A stretch of DNA of 64,000 bases from Lewinellaceae bacterium (GCA_020636275.1 JACJYD010000001.1:1612001-1676000); one strand, 5' to 3'. Shown: positions 7,018 to 15,413, numbered from the stretch's first letter. Program-made: numbers and translations. Notes: a model not told the origin generated them from the letters alone.

Positions 7018-9495
7018 TTAAATATTGTTATCGCCTCCTTCCTTCAGGTCCTCATTCCGGATAGAGCGGCGGGAACGCTGCGGGGGACGGAAGTCCAGCT
7101 TTCCAAAACGAAGGCTGAAATTGATGCCGTAGGAGCGGAAGGGGATGGAGAAATTGCTGGTCTGGTAGAAATTCTCGCCCGATAGCTCGGATTTGAATTG
7201 TTTGTTCTTGAAGAACGGTTCGACCACCCGGATGCCGATGGCGCCGCGTTTGTCGAAAATGTCCCGGTTGAGGCCCAGACTAAACAGGGAAAAGTTGGGC
7301 GTGATACCCTGCAGCGATTGGCGGGGCGCCCGGTAGAATCCGAACATTTCAAATTTCCACACTTTTTTAACCGTCAGGTTGCCACCCATATTGCCGTTGA
7401 ACAATAGGGCCTGGGTCTCAATGGACTGCCCGTTGATCGTGCCGGAGGCGTCGTAGGTGCTGAGGTTGAACCCGGCGCGAAGGGTCAGCGCCTTTTTGAT
7501 CGTCACGGAGCTGAAGAAGTCCAGCCCGAACGACTGGTTTTGCCCGATGTTCAGGAAGGTGGTCTTGGAGATCCCCGTTTCCGGATCGACCTGAAGGAAG
7601 CCTTCGATCACATTCTGCGTAAACCGGTAGAAAACGGCGGAGTTGATGCTCAGTCCTTTTACAAAAGTTCCGTAGCTCAGCTCGAACTGACTGGAGCGCT
7701 CCGGCTCGAGGTCCGGGTTGCCGGCAGTGACGTTGAAGGGGTCTTCGACCTGCTGATAGGGATTGATGAAATACAGGCTCGGCCGCTGGATCCGCTGGGA
7801 AAAGCTCAGCTTCAGGGTCGAGAAATTTTTGAAGGTGCGCGACAGGATCAGGCTGGGCAGGAGGTTGTCGTACTGGTTTGAAAAGGACGGCCGTTCCGAC
7901 TGGTAATCGCCGGCAATGCTCGTATGTTCGTAGCGCGCGCCGGCCACCACGCCGTAATTTTCGCCGACCTTGGCATTCAACGACAGGTAGCCGGCGTAAA
8001 CGTCCTGGTGGTAGGCAAAAACATCGGTGAAGTCGGAATTGAGCACGAATTGCTGAAGGGCCGGGTCGTATTGTTCGAACTGGTAGTCGCTGTCGATGCG
8101 GCGGATCACGGCCTTAGCGCCGGTTTCGAGCTTGATCTTTTTGGAAAAGGGGTGGACGTAGTCGGCTTGAAGCGTGTATTCTGCATTGATACCGTCGTTG
8201 TAATTGTTTTGCCGGCTGATCAGGTCCGGGGCGTTGCCGAGCACGTCGGTCTGGTTGTTTTCGATCAGCCGGTTGGAGAAGCTGTTCGTCAATTGGAAGG
8301 CCACTGAAAACTCGCGCTCCGAGTTGGGGAAGGTTTTCCGGAAGTCGGAGGTCCAGTCGAAACCGTTGTTGAGGCGGTTGTTGAGGCTGGTCCGGCTGAA
8401 CTCCCGGGCGGTGGTATCGGAGAGCGATCCGTTGGCCATGCCGTCCAGCCAGTTGTTGAAGCCGTTATACCGGATGGAGGAGGAAATGCTGTTGAATGCA
8501 TTGAGATCGTAGTAGGCGCTCACCGAGCCGTTGTAGCCCAGAATAGTGCTATTGGATTGACCCGCCTGGTCGAGGACGCGGGTGTAGTTGGGCGTAATAT
8601 CTTCCCGGTAAAAGGTCTGGGTGGCGGCGCGAGGCCAGGAAAAGTAGGCGTTGCCGTTGCCCGAGATACCCAGGCGGCCGGTGGCCAGGCTGAGGCTCAG
8701 GCCGGCACTGTTCTGCCGCGTACCCACCGAGGTGTTTACCGAGCCGCTGAAACCTTCGATATTTTTCTTTTTGGTGATGATATTGATGATGCCGGCGCTC
8801 CCTTCCGCATCGTATTTGGCGCCTGGCGTGGTGATGACCTCAACCGACTTGATCTCGTCGGCCGGGATGGTCTTCAAGGCATCGGCGATGCTGGCGGCAA
8901 AGACCCCGGAGGGACGACCGTTGATCAGCATTTGGATATTAGACGAACCGCGCAACGACACATTTCCGTCGAGGTCGACCGACAACAGGGGCACCCGGCG
9001 CAGCACTTCCGAGGCATCGCCTCCGGAGGTACTGACGTCCTTGTCGGCGTTGTAGACGATCTTGTCGATCTTGTTTTCCACCAGGGCAGCTTCCCCGGTT
9101 ACAGTCACTTCCGTGAGCTGGATGTTGTCGGCAGCCAGCGGAATATCGCCCAAATCCAGATCGGGTTTTTCCAGGGTGAGGGACACGCCGGTGAGGGTGC
9201 GGGTCGCATAACCCAAATAGGTAACCTGGATCGTATAATCGCCGTTGGAAATATCGGTCAGTTTAAAATGGCCTTTATCGTCGGTGATATCGCCGGTGAT
9301 CTGTTTTTGGCCGGAGGCGTCGAGCAGTTCGATCGTGGCGAATTCGACAGGAGCCTGGCTTATGGAGTCCAATACTGTTCCGGATATCCGGCCTTTGATC
9401 GAGGGCCCCTGCGATTGCCGGATAAAGGGAGGGCCCTGGGCAAAAAGTGAGGCCGAGATTACGGTCAGGAGGAGCAGCAACAAGGATCTTTTCAT
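7018..9495 (-). CDS. TonB-dependent receptor, outer-membrane beta-barrel
   Basis: An 825-residue outer-membrane protein. A signal peptide (MKRSLLLLLLTVISASLFAQ) is followed by a CarboxypepD_reg-like domain (about residues 35-115, GTVLDSISQAPVEFATIEL), a plug domain (about 125-245, with VLRRVPLLSVDLDGNVSLRG and SAGIINIITKK), and a long beta-barrel of the OMP_b-brl_3 type running to the end. In this family the barrel is often annotated as outer membrane receptor rather than a classic siderophore receptor. No SusD partner is adjacent, so the ligand is unknown. The gene is alone on its strand apart from a small ORF upstream. Confidence 0.9.
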   Translation of the reverse strand: MKRSLLLLLLTVISASLFAQGPPFIRQSQGPSIKGRISGTVLDSISQAPVEFATIELLDASGQKQITGDITDDKGHFKLTDISNGDYTIQVTYLGYATRTLTGVSLTLEKPDLDLGDIPLAADNIQLTEVTVTGEAALVENKIDKIVYNADKDVSTSGGDASEVLRRVPLLSVDLDGNVSLRGSSNIQMLINGRPSGVFAASIADALKTIPADEIKSVEVITTPGAKYDAEGSAGIINIITKKKNIEGFSGSVNTSVGTRQNSAGLSLSLATGRLGISGNGNAYFSWPRAATQTFYREDITPNYTRVLDQAGQSNSTILGYNGSVSAYYDLNAFNSISSSIRYNGFNNWLDGMANGSLSDTTAREFSRTSLNNRLNNGFDWTSDFRKTFPNSEREFSVAFQLTNSFSNRLIENNQTDVLGNAPDLISRQNNYNDGINAEYTLQADYVHPFSKKIKLETGAKAVIRRIDSDYQFEQYDPALQQFVLNSDFTDVFAYHQDVYAGYLSLNAKVGENYGVVAGARYEHTSIAGDYQSERPSFSNQYDNLLPSLILSRTFKNFSTLKLSFSQRIQRPSLYFINPYQQVEDPFNVTAGNPDLEPERSSQFELSYGTFVKGLSINSAVFYRFTQNVIEGFLQVDPETGISKTTFLNIGQNQSFGLDFFSSVTIKKALTLRAGFNLSTYDASGTINGQSIETQALLFNGNMGGNLTVKKVWKFEMFGFYRAPRQSLQGITPNFSLFSLGLNRDIFDKRGAIGIRVVEPFFKNKQFKSELSGENFYQTSNFSIPFRSYGINFSLRFGKLDFRPPQRSRRSIRNEDLKEGGDNNI

Positions 9496-9677
9496 TGGGA
9501 AATTTTTTTGAGTATTGTCAGCATTCTGTCAGAACAGCGCCAGGGAATAGAATGCGATGGCGGAGAAAAAGTTCGGGGAAACCTTGTTTTTTGTTCAGCC
9601 GGGACGAAAGTTGCCCGGAAATCCCAGTTTTTTCACAAATACCCAAAAAAGGGTATATGATTTACGAAAAATTGCCA

Positions 9678-9685
9678 TACTTTTG
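9678..9685 (+). promoter_or_regulatory. Bacteroidota -7 promoter motif TACTTTTG
   Basis: TACTTTTG fits TAnnTTTG on the plus strand. No plus-strand gene follows; a terminator-like hairpin begins only about 19 bases downstream, so if active it would make a very short RNA or depend on read-through. Confidence 0.4.
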
Positions 9686-9703
9686 TCTCAAGTAGCATTG
9701 AAG

Positions 9704-9724
9704 CCAGGTTTACCTGGTTTTTTT
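9704..9724 (+). terminator. Short intrinsic terminator hairpin
   Basis: CCAGGT (9704-9709) and ACCTGG (9712-9717) form a stem with a two-base spacer, followed directly by seven T residues (9718-9724). Plus-strand polarity. Confidence 0.5.
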
Positions 9725-9855
9725 GACCAAAAACTGATTATCCCATGAAGAACCGGTTTACCCAACCTGCCTGTATTTCTATTACAGGATCATTCGTTTC
9801 CACCTTTTTTTAGTTTTCCCATCATGCGGTTGAAGATTCCGTCTTCGGCTCTTTT

Positions 9856-10014
9856 TTATTTGTGGCCGTCCGGATGCTTCAAACCCGCCAATTGGAAACG
9901 GATCGGTTTTTTCTTTTCAGGGATTTCCAGCTTTTGGGAGTGGGGCGAACGCGCCCTTTGTGCTGACGACACTTCGGTGACGGTGGGGTAGATGTCACCG
10001 GAGCTCCCAAACAT
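9856..10014 (-). CDS. Small ORF of unknown function, 52 residues, possibly interrupted
   Basis: A 52-codon frame beginning ATG at 10014 and reading MFGSSGDIYPTVTEV at the start and RFQLAGLKHPDGHK at the end. The composition looks like real protein (mixed polar and hydrophobic with a Lys/Pro-rich centre). After the TAA at 9856-9858 the same frame stays open for 21 more codons, ending GKLKKGGNE at a TGA (9790-9792), and this stretch also looks coding. Either it is a short gene, or a 74-codon gene broken by a nonsense change. An inverted repeat (ATTATTAGT/ACTAATAAT, 10013-10037) overlaps the start region. It lies between paaD and the TonB receptor gene on the same strand. I do not recognise the family. 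Confidence 0.45.
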   Translation of the reverse strand: MFGSSGDIYPTVTEVSSAQRARSPHSQKLEIPEKKKPIRFQLAGLKHPDGHK

Positions 10015-10140
10015 TATTAGTTGAAGGGACTAATAATACCTTGGAAACCTGGGGTGGGAAAAAAAATTTTCCACCTGTAAGGGCCACAAGCTTATTTGGG
10101 GGCTCCCTTTTTCATCCCACCGACACTGGCTTTTTATAAT

Positions 10141-10176
10141 AAAGGGGTATGAACGCTGCGGCGCGCATACCCCTTT
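10141..10176 (-). terminator. Hairpin after paaD
   Basis: AAAGGGGTATG (10141-10151) pairs perfectly over 11 bp with CATACCCCTTT (10166-10176) around a 14-base loop, starting 5 bases past the paaD stop. On the minus strand it is followed by an AT-rich ATTATAAAAAG, so it is a likely terminator for the paaD transcript, though it lacks a perfect U-run. Confidence 0.6.
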
Positions 10177-10181
10177 CGCAT

Positions 10182-10664
10182 TTAGTGGCATTTGAAATAA
10201 TCGAACGGTTCGAGGCAGTCCTGGCACTGGTAGAGTGCCTTACAGGCGGTTGAGCCGAATTGGCTGACCATCCGGGTGTTGGTAGAATGACAGCGGGGGC
10301 AGGGCACTTTTTTTTCATCGGCAAACAAGGCCGATTTATCTATACTTTCTTCTACGGGAGGAGCAATACCGTAGGCCTCGAGTTTTTTGCGGCCGGCTTC
10401 CGACAACCATTGGGTGGTCCAGGCGGGGGAGAGTACGGTCGTCACTTTTACCGGGGCATAGCCGGCCTGTTCCAGGGTCGCCCGGATCTCCAGCTCGATC
10501 GTATTCATGGCCGGACAGCCGGAATAGGTGGGCGTGATCACGATTTCCACGCCTTTTTCTCCCTGGGTCCGTACTTCCCGGACAACCCCCATATCCACGA
10601 CCGTTAGCACGGGGATCTCCGGATCGGTAACGGATTCGAGCAGAGCCCAGATCTTTTCTTCCAT
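10182..10664 (-). CDS. paaD: PaaD, phenylacetyl-CoA epoxidase maturation factor
   Basis: A 160-residue PaaD. The N-terminal ~90 residues are a MIP18/DUF59 (SufT-like) domain (LLESVTDPEIPVLTVVDMGVV and TPTYSGCPAMNTIE), thought to help mature the iron centres of the epoxidase. The C-terminal part is a zinc-binding module with CPRC and CQDC pairs. Both are features of genuine PaaD rather than a general SufT. The ATG at 10664 is preferred over GTG at 10667. It follows the upstream gene after 3 bases, so the two are co-transcribed. It is separated from paaABC by about 7 kb and on the opposite strand. Confidence 0.93.
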   Translation of the reverse strand: MEEKIWALLESVTDPEIPVLTVVDMGVVREVRTQGEKGVEIVITPTYSGCPAMNTIELEIRATLEQAGYAPVKVTTVLSPAWTTQWLSEAGRKKLEAYGIAPPVEESIDKSALFADEKKVPCPRCHSTNTRMVSQFGSTACKALYQCQDCLEPFDYFKCH

Positions 10665-10667
10665 CAC

Positions 10668-11999
10668 TTATTCCTTTTTGGTCACATCCATATTCCGAAC
10701 CATCCACAAGTAGGATTTGGCAAAGGCCGGCAGGCTCGAAAAATCCAATTGCCGGGTGCGGGCCTGCAACTTTGGATAGAGATTGAAATACTTTTCCTCT
10801 ATATGCCGTATCGCCTTGATGATGGCTTTTTTATTAAAAGTCTGGGTTGAGGCGTCGTAATAGGTGGTCTGGAAACCCAATTGCCGGAAGTAGTCGCTCT
10901 CCACGACCTTGAAGTAGAGCAGAAACAGGTCCCAATCGGGTTGGGGGATGGCGTAATTGAACAGGCAAAAACCCACGATATAACCTGGAATGGCAAGGGC
11001 CACGTCGGTGAAATTGTTCTCCAGATACCAGTCCATATTGTGCAGTTCTCCATCGATGAAAGTGACGACCTTATCGTGGTTGACCGGACTGATAATGCCG
11101 AAGGTGGAAGGCACCTGGTACATTTCCTTGTAAAAATCTTCCCTGGGCCGGTCGAGCAACTTCTGGAATTCCTTTCGGAGCAGATGGGTCTTCTGGATGG
11201 TATTGCGGTCGTCCTTGGAAAAATAGAGTCGGTGGATGCGTTCCAAAACCTCCATCATATGCCCTTCCGGCTTGGTCAGGAAGTCGAGCTTATAGCACAA
11301 ATAGAGCAGTTGGTAAGCGAGGGCTCCGGGGTACTGCTGAGGGTCGGGCTTGCCGCTGTCCAGATTGGCGAAGACCTTTTTGATCTCGTCCTGGATGTAT
11401 TGGTATTTGCTGTTCTTTTCTTCCTCGGGCAGGTCTTTGAGGTGGCCTGTATCAATCGATTCGAGGGTGGCGAACTCATCGACGAGCAGGTCGTCCTGCT
11501 TGTCGGCATTGGTTGCCATTTCCTTCAGCCCGTAATAGATCTTATAAGGCGACCCGTCGAGGGAGTACGTATCGAAAATGATGGAAATGTTGTTATTCGG
11601 GTCCAGGGCGAAGCGGGAGTATTTCAGGTCGTAATTCTGGTCGATGAGGCGCCGGAGGAACCCGATGTTCATCGATTGGGTCTGAGCGACCCTGGCCTCT
11701 GCCTTCACATGTTTCAGATCGGCGACCCCCACTACTTTTTTGGATCCCTGAAAGAGCTCAAATTCAATGCCTTCCGGCGTTTCGCGGAATTTTACATTGT
11801 CCTCCCGTTCATCGCGCAAATACTGAAAAAAAGCGCGGTAGGACTCCATATACTCGCCTTGTTCAAAGGACTGGAGGGATTTTTCCCAGGCTTGTTGCTG
11901 CTCCGGTCGCTTGTAGGAGTCAGTATAACGGCCGAATTTCACAGGCGGATCAGGCTTTTCCGCCTCGCCTTTTCCAAAGAGTCGATCGAGTAATTGCAT
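10668..11999 (-). CDS. Conserved hypothetical protein, possible YbjN-like domain, upstream of paaD
   Basis: A 443-residue soluble protein without signal peptide or membrane segment. Residues about 45-175 (YESYRAFFQYLRDE-type start, then LIDQNYDLKYSRFALDPNN and IYYGLKEMATNADKQDDLL) have the alternating pattern of a YbjN/type III chaperone-like fold; the tail of the protease at 3214-4296 has a similar pattern. The C-terminal half is helical and rich in aromatic residues. No catalytic motif is evident. It is translationally close to paaD (3-base gap), so a link to phenylacetate metabolism is possible but unproven. A TACATTTG promoter motif ends 6 bases before its ATG. Confidence 0.6.
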   Translation of the reverse strand: MQLLDRLFGKGEAEKPDPPVKFGRYTDSYKRPEQQQAWEKSLQSFEQGEYMESYRAFFQYLRDEREDNVKFRETPEGIEFELFQGSKKVVGVADLKHVKAEARVAQTQSMNIGFLRRLIDQNYDLKYSRFALDPNNNISIIFDTYSLDGSPYKIYYGLKEMATNADKQDDLLVDEFATLESIDTGHLKDLPEEEKNSKYQYIQDEIKKVFANLDSGKPDPQQYPGALAYQLLYLCYKLDFLTKPEGHMMEVLERIHRLYFSKDDRNTIQKTHLLRKEFQKLLDRPREDFYKEMYQVPSTFGIISPVNHDKVVTFIDGELHNMDWYLENNFTDVALAIPGYIVGFCLFNYAIPQPDWDLFLLYFKVVESDYFRQLGFQTTYYDASTQTFNKKAIIKAIRHIEEKYFNLYPKLQARTRQLDFSSLPAFAKSYLWMVRNMDVTKKE

Positions 12000-12004
12000 G
12001 GAAA

Positions 12005-12012
12005 CAAATGTA
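12005..12012 (-). promoter_or_regulatory. Bacteroidota -7 promoter motif TACATTTG (leaderless start)
   Basis: Read on the minus strand the motif fits TAnnTTTG and its last base is 6 bases from the ATG at 11999, so transcription would begin at or very near the start codon. Confidence 0.5.
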
Positions 12013-12056
12013 CTAAGTAATATTTATTTTGCACCACCCTACAGGTCGCGATTAAT

Positions 12057-12064
12057 TACTTTTG
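12057..12064 (+). promoter_or_regulatory. Bacteroidota -7 promoter motif TACTTTTG (leaderless start)
   Basis: Fits TAnnTTTG and ends 4 bases before the GSCFA gene ATG at 12068. With the motif at 12005-12012 it forms a divergent pair, both apparently giving very short or no leaders. Confidence 0.5.
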
Positions 12065-12067
12065 TCT

Positions 12068-13057
12068 ATGGCATCCACCAATTTCAGAACAACGTTGAAC
12101 GAATGGCCGGCGAACGTGCAAATTTCCCACGGCGATGGCATTCTGTGCATGGGATCCTGTTTTGCCGAACACATTGGGATAAAGCTGGAAGACCGGAAAT
12201 TCAGCACGCTGGTCAACCCCTCGGGTATTATTTACAACCCGGTTTCCCTGGCGCAGACCCTGAAATGGACCGCCACCGGACATCGCTTCCCGGACGAAGA
12301 CGTTTTTGAGGGGGGAGGGCAGTGGCACAGCTACTACCACCACAGCCGTTTGTCGGCATTAAGCCGGGAGGCCTTGCTGGAAAACATCAACGGGGCCATG
12401 GAACGGGCCGGATTTTTCTTTCGGGAAAAGACCACCCGGCTCCTGCTCACCCTGGGTACGGCCCTGGTTTATGAGCATGTGGAGCGGGGAGAGGTGGTGG
12501 CCAATTGCCACAAGTTGCCCGCCAAAACCTTTACCCGCCGCCGCCTGACCGTGGAAGAAGCAGTCGATGCGCTCTCGGCGGCTTTCCAAACCATGTTCCG
12601 GTATCGCTCCGGGATGGAGATCATTTTGACCGTGAGTCCGGTGCGGCATCTCCGGGAGGGCATGGTGGAAAACCAGCGGAGCAAAGCCACCCTGGTGCTG
12701 GCCGCTGCCCGCCTGGCCGAGCTCTTTCCCAATGTTCACTACTTTCCTGCTTACGAATTACTGCTCGACGACCTGCGCGATTACCGCTTTTATGCCGAGG
12801 ATATGGTGCACCCCAGTACCCAGGCGCTGGGCTACATCTGGGATTTTTTTTCGCAAACCTACTTTTCGGAAGAGACCCAAAAGGTCATCCAGGAGGTGGA
12901 GGCAATTATTCGCGCGGCCGCCCACCGGCCATTCCAGCCCGGCTCGGAGGCGCACCGGGCGTTCCAGTCCGCCCAACTCGGAAGGATCGCGGAATTGGAG
13001 CGGAGGTATTCTTTTTTGGATCTTGGACGGGAAAAGGCGGTTTTTGGCGGTTTTTAG
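12068..13057 (+). CDS. GSCFA-family protein
   Basis: A 329-residue member of the GSCFA family, named after the motif seen here in ILCMGSCFAEHIG (about residue 27-40). The Gly-Ser-Cys context and later Asp/His in YFPAYELLLDDLRDYRFYAEDMVHPS suggest an SGNH-hydrolase-like fold with Ser in block I and the DxxH pair near the C-terminus (DMVH). The biological substrate is not established for the family. The ATG at 12068 is preferred over TTG at 12062, which lies inside the promoter motif. It is a single gene, divergent from the paaD unit. Confidence 0.85.
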   Translation: MASTNFRTTLNEWPANVQISHGDGILCMGSCFAEHIGIKLEDRKFSTLVNPSGIIYNPVSLAQTLKWTATGHRFPDEDVFEGGGQWHSYYHHSRLSALSREALLENINGAMERAGFFFREKTTRLLLTLGTALVYEHVERGEVVANCHKLPAKTFTRRRLTVEEAVDALSAAFQTMFRYRSGMEIILTVSPVRHLREGMVENQRSKATLVLAAARLAELFPNVHYFPAYELLLDDLRDYRFYAEDMVHPSTQALGYIWDFFSQTYFSEETQKVIQEVEAIIRAAAHRPFQPGSEAHRAFQSAQLGRIAELERRYSFLDLGREKAVFGGF

Positions 13058-13085
13058 CGGGCGGGAAGGACACTACCTTGTATCT

Positions 13086-14261
13086 CTATACCAACCGCTT
13101 CACCTGCGTGTCCGCCCTCAGGGTTAAGGATGCATCCAGGTCGAGCAGGTTGACGCCTGGGGTTTTCCCCACCTCCAAACTGCCCAGTTTTTCCTCGAAC
13201 CCCAGTGCTTCGGCCCCGTTGATGGTGGCCCAGCGGAGCAATTCCTCAAAGGGTACATACGATTGGTAACGGGCGATGGTTTTCATTTCTTCCAGGACAG
13301 ACAATTGCCAATTGGAGGTCAGGCTGTCGGTGCCGATGGTCATCTTTGCCTTTTCATCGATAAAATGCTTGTAGAAAGGCATGCGGTTCTCGATGTAGAG
13401 GTTGGCATTGGGACAAGTGGCCCAAAAGGTGTTGGGATTCCAGGCTTGGGCGGCGCGGATGTCGTCGGGCCCGGTCTGGGTATTGTGCACGAACAGGGTC
13501 CGGTTGTGGCGGCTCATGTGTTCGAGCGCGTAGTGGATGGAGGTCTTCTCCGTCGCCTCGAAATGGTCGAGGGTGACCTTGAAGGAGGCCATAAACCCGA
13601 TAAAACCGCCACTCTTGTGCAGGAAGAACTCATCTTCGTGCACGGTCTCCTGATTGTGGATGCTCACCGTGCAATCGTCGGGATTGGTATTTCGGATCAA
13701 TTCGAAGAGATAGGGCGATACGGTGTACGGGGCGTGGGGTACGCAGCTTTTTTTGTTCTTTCCGTTTCCGCTTTGTTTTTCAAAAACCTCGTAATAGCTG
13801 TCGAAGGTCTTTTGGGCGTTCTGATCCTGCATGAAGTCGAACATCTCCACAAAGGTGTAGTAGCGCAGGGGACTTCTTTCTTTGATGAGAGCAGTATCCG
13901 CTTTATTGGAAATATCCCCTACGGCGACGATACCATTCTCGTACATCTCCCGGTCGGCCTTCTCAATGGCGTCGAGGATCTCATCCATGGCAATATCGCG
14001 GAAGGAGACGACGCTGACCAGGAAGGGGAGGAGCCCCGTACCGGTGTCGACGCGCCCTTTCATGTGGGAGAGCTCGAGATGGCAATGGGTGTTGATGAAG
14101 CCGGGTATGAGCACACCGGGGTGCACGTCGAGCGATGCCGGATCGTGTTCGGAACGAGTACTGATCTCCAGGATCTTCCCTGTCTCGTCGACCACTACGA
14201 CCCCTTCGGGAATGGGCTCGCCATTGACGGGGAGGAGGAGGTCTGCTGTAATTTTTCGCAT
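13086..14261 (-). CDS. Amidohydrolase, cyclic amidine deaminase type
   Basis: A 391-residue metal-dependent hydrolase of the amidohydrolase superfamily (ATZ/TRZ branch). Metal ligands are visible in NTHCHLELSH (the HxH after strand 1), HNQE and HNTQ (the later histidines) and TDSLTSN (the aspartate). Relatives deaminate chlorohydrolase-like substrates, guanine, or aminodeoxyfutalosine in menaquinone synthesis; nothing here decides between them. The ATG at 14261 gives the normal MRKITADLLLPVNG start; a longer upstream frame overlaps the neighbouring gene. It is the last gene of a minus-strand run and follows the DUF1015 gene after 13 bases. Confidence 0.8.
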   Translation of the reverse strand: MRKITADLLLPVNGEPIPEGVVVVDETGKILEISTRSEHDPASLDVHPGVLIPGFINTHCHLELSHMKGRVDTGTGLLPFLVSVVSFRDIAMDEILDAIEKADREMYENGIVAVGDISNKADTALIKERSPLRYYTFVEMFDFMQDQNAQKTFDSYYEVFEKQSGNGKNKKSCVPHAPYTVSPYLFELIRNTNPDDCTVSIHNQETVHEDEFFLHKSGGFIGFMASFKVTLDHFEATEKTSIHYALEHMSRHNRTLFVHNTQTGPDDIRAAQAWNPNTFWATCPNANLYIENRMPFYKHFIDEKAKMTIGTDSLTSNWQLSVLEEMKTIARYQSYVPFEELLRWATINGAEALGFEEKLGSLEVGKTPGVNLLDLDASLTLRADTQVKRLV

Positions 14262-14274
14262 GGGTAATAATTTA

Positions 14275-15384
14275 TCAAATTCCCTGCACCAATACGCCGT
14301 TGCGCATGCGGGGTTCGAAATAGGTCGATTTGGGCGGGAGGACCTGATCATCGTCGGCGATGCGCATGAAGTCGTCCATGGAAACGGGATACAGGAAAAA
14401 GCCCACCCGGTTGATGTCCTTGCCTACGCGTTCGCTGACGCCCTTGATCCCCTGGCGCCCTTCGATGTATTTGACGCGCTCGTCGGTGCGCACATCGGAG
14501 ATCCCCAGGATCTTTTCCAGAATGAGCTCATTGAGCATTTGAACGTCGAGAAGCACTTCGTCGCCCTGGAACGATTCCATCAGGCGTCTCCGCCAGCGAA
14601 GCCGGAACCATTCCTGGTTGATAAACATGACCATTTCATGCTTTTCCCGCGGACGGGAGGGCTTGTTGAGCACCTCGATATCCATGATCTGGGAAAGTTG
14701 CGCCATGAAGGTGGTGAAAGAAATATCTTCCAGGCCCTCTACCACCCGGTTGAAGTCCATGATCTCCAATTCTGAGGAAGGGAAGAAGGCGCAGAGGATG
14801 CGATCGAAGGCCGCTTCCCGGTCGGTTCCTTTCGAGATCTCGTACATATGCGCCAGGGTGCTGGTGCGGTGGTGGCCGTCGGCTATGTAGGCCGTGGGCA
14901 CATATTGTTCAAAAAGCGCCTTGAGCAGGAAGATCTGGTTGGGATCGGCCACATTCCAGAACTGGTGCAGTTGCTTGTCGGCTTCGAAATAGATCTCGAA
15001 GAAAGGTTTTTGGGAAAGGATCAGGTCTTCGGAAAAGGCGTAGATCGCTTCCACGGGGTGGTAGGTGAGCAAAACGGGCTTGACCACTGCCTTTCGGGCG
15101 AGCAACAACTCGGTCTGTTGTTGCTCCTTGGGCGGCAGGGTATATTCATGCCGCTTGATCATGCCGTTGAGGTAGTCGTGGATGGAAGCACAGGCCACAA
15201 TTCCCGTATAGTTCCGGGAAGGATCGACGATCCGGTAGATGTACAGGCTTTCGTCCTTACATTCCCGGAAGAAACCGTGCTTTCGATACGTGGGGTATTC
15301 CACCCGCACGTTGGCAAAAAAGGTGTCCGGCGATGCGATCAGATCCAGGTTCGGATAAATAGCTTTGAATGGGTATAAATGCAT
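14275..15384 (-). CDS. DUF1015-family protein
   Basis: A 369-residue cytoplasmic protein of the DUF1015 family, recognised by the start LYPFKAIYPNLDLI, by YIADGHHRTSTL near the centre and by YRIVDPSRNYTGIVACASIHDY in the N-terminal third. The family is widespread, often lies beside serA/serC-type genes and has no settled activity; the ADGHHR motif suggests a catalytic or ligand-binding site. Here its neighbours are an amidohydrolase and an exported peptidase instead. Length is a little below the ~410 residues common in the family. Confidence 0.85.
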   Translation of the reverse strand: MHLYPFKAIYPNLDLIASPDTFFANVRVEYPTYRKHGFFRECKDESLYIYRIVDPSRNYTGIVACASIHDYLNGMIKRHEYTLPPKEQQQTELLLARKAVVKPVLLTYHPVEAIYAFSEDLILSQKPFFEIYFEADKQLHQFWNVADPNQIFLLKALFEQYVPTAYIADGHHRTSTLAHMYEISKGTDREAAFDRILCAFFPSSELEIMDFNRVVEGLEDISFTTFMAQLSQIMDIEVLNKPSRPREKHEMVMFINQEWFRLRWRRRLMESFQGDEVLLDVQMLNELILEKILGISDVRTDERVKYIEGRQGIKGVSERVGKDINRVGFFLYPVSMDDFMRIADDDQVLPPKSTYFEPRMRNGVLVQGI

Positions 15385-15413
15385 GTGGAGAAATTGGCCG
15401 TTGTTTTACTGTG

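Larger units (their letters stand above)
9496..9855. other. Gene-poor interval with hairpins and a plus-strand promoter motif
   Basis: No secure gene. It holds an ATACCC/GGGTAT hairpin near 9638-9655, a TACTTTTG promoter motif (9678-9685), a CCAGGT/ACCTGG hairpin with a T-run (9704-9724), and a CCTGTA/TACAGG hairpin (9771-9789). On the minus strand, 9790-9855 continues the reading frame of the small ORF at 9856-10014 after its stop codon. Confidence 0.5.

Noticed and set aside
8557..9450. Plus-strand 297-codon frame opposite the TonB receptor
   Set aside because: Antisense of a clear receptor with signal peptide, plug and barrel.
9915..10045. Nested stems suggesting a riboswitch upstream of the TonB receptor
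   Set aside because: No known cobalamin or other riboswitch motif could be read on either strand, and the minus strand reads well as codons; kept as a small ORF finding instead.
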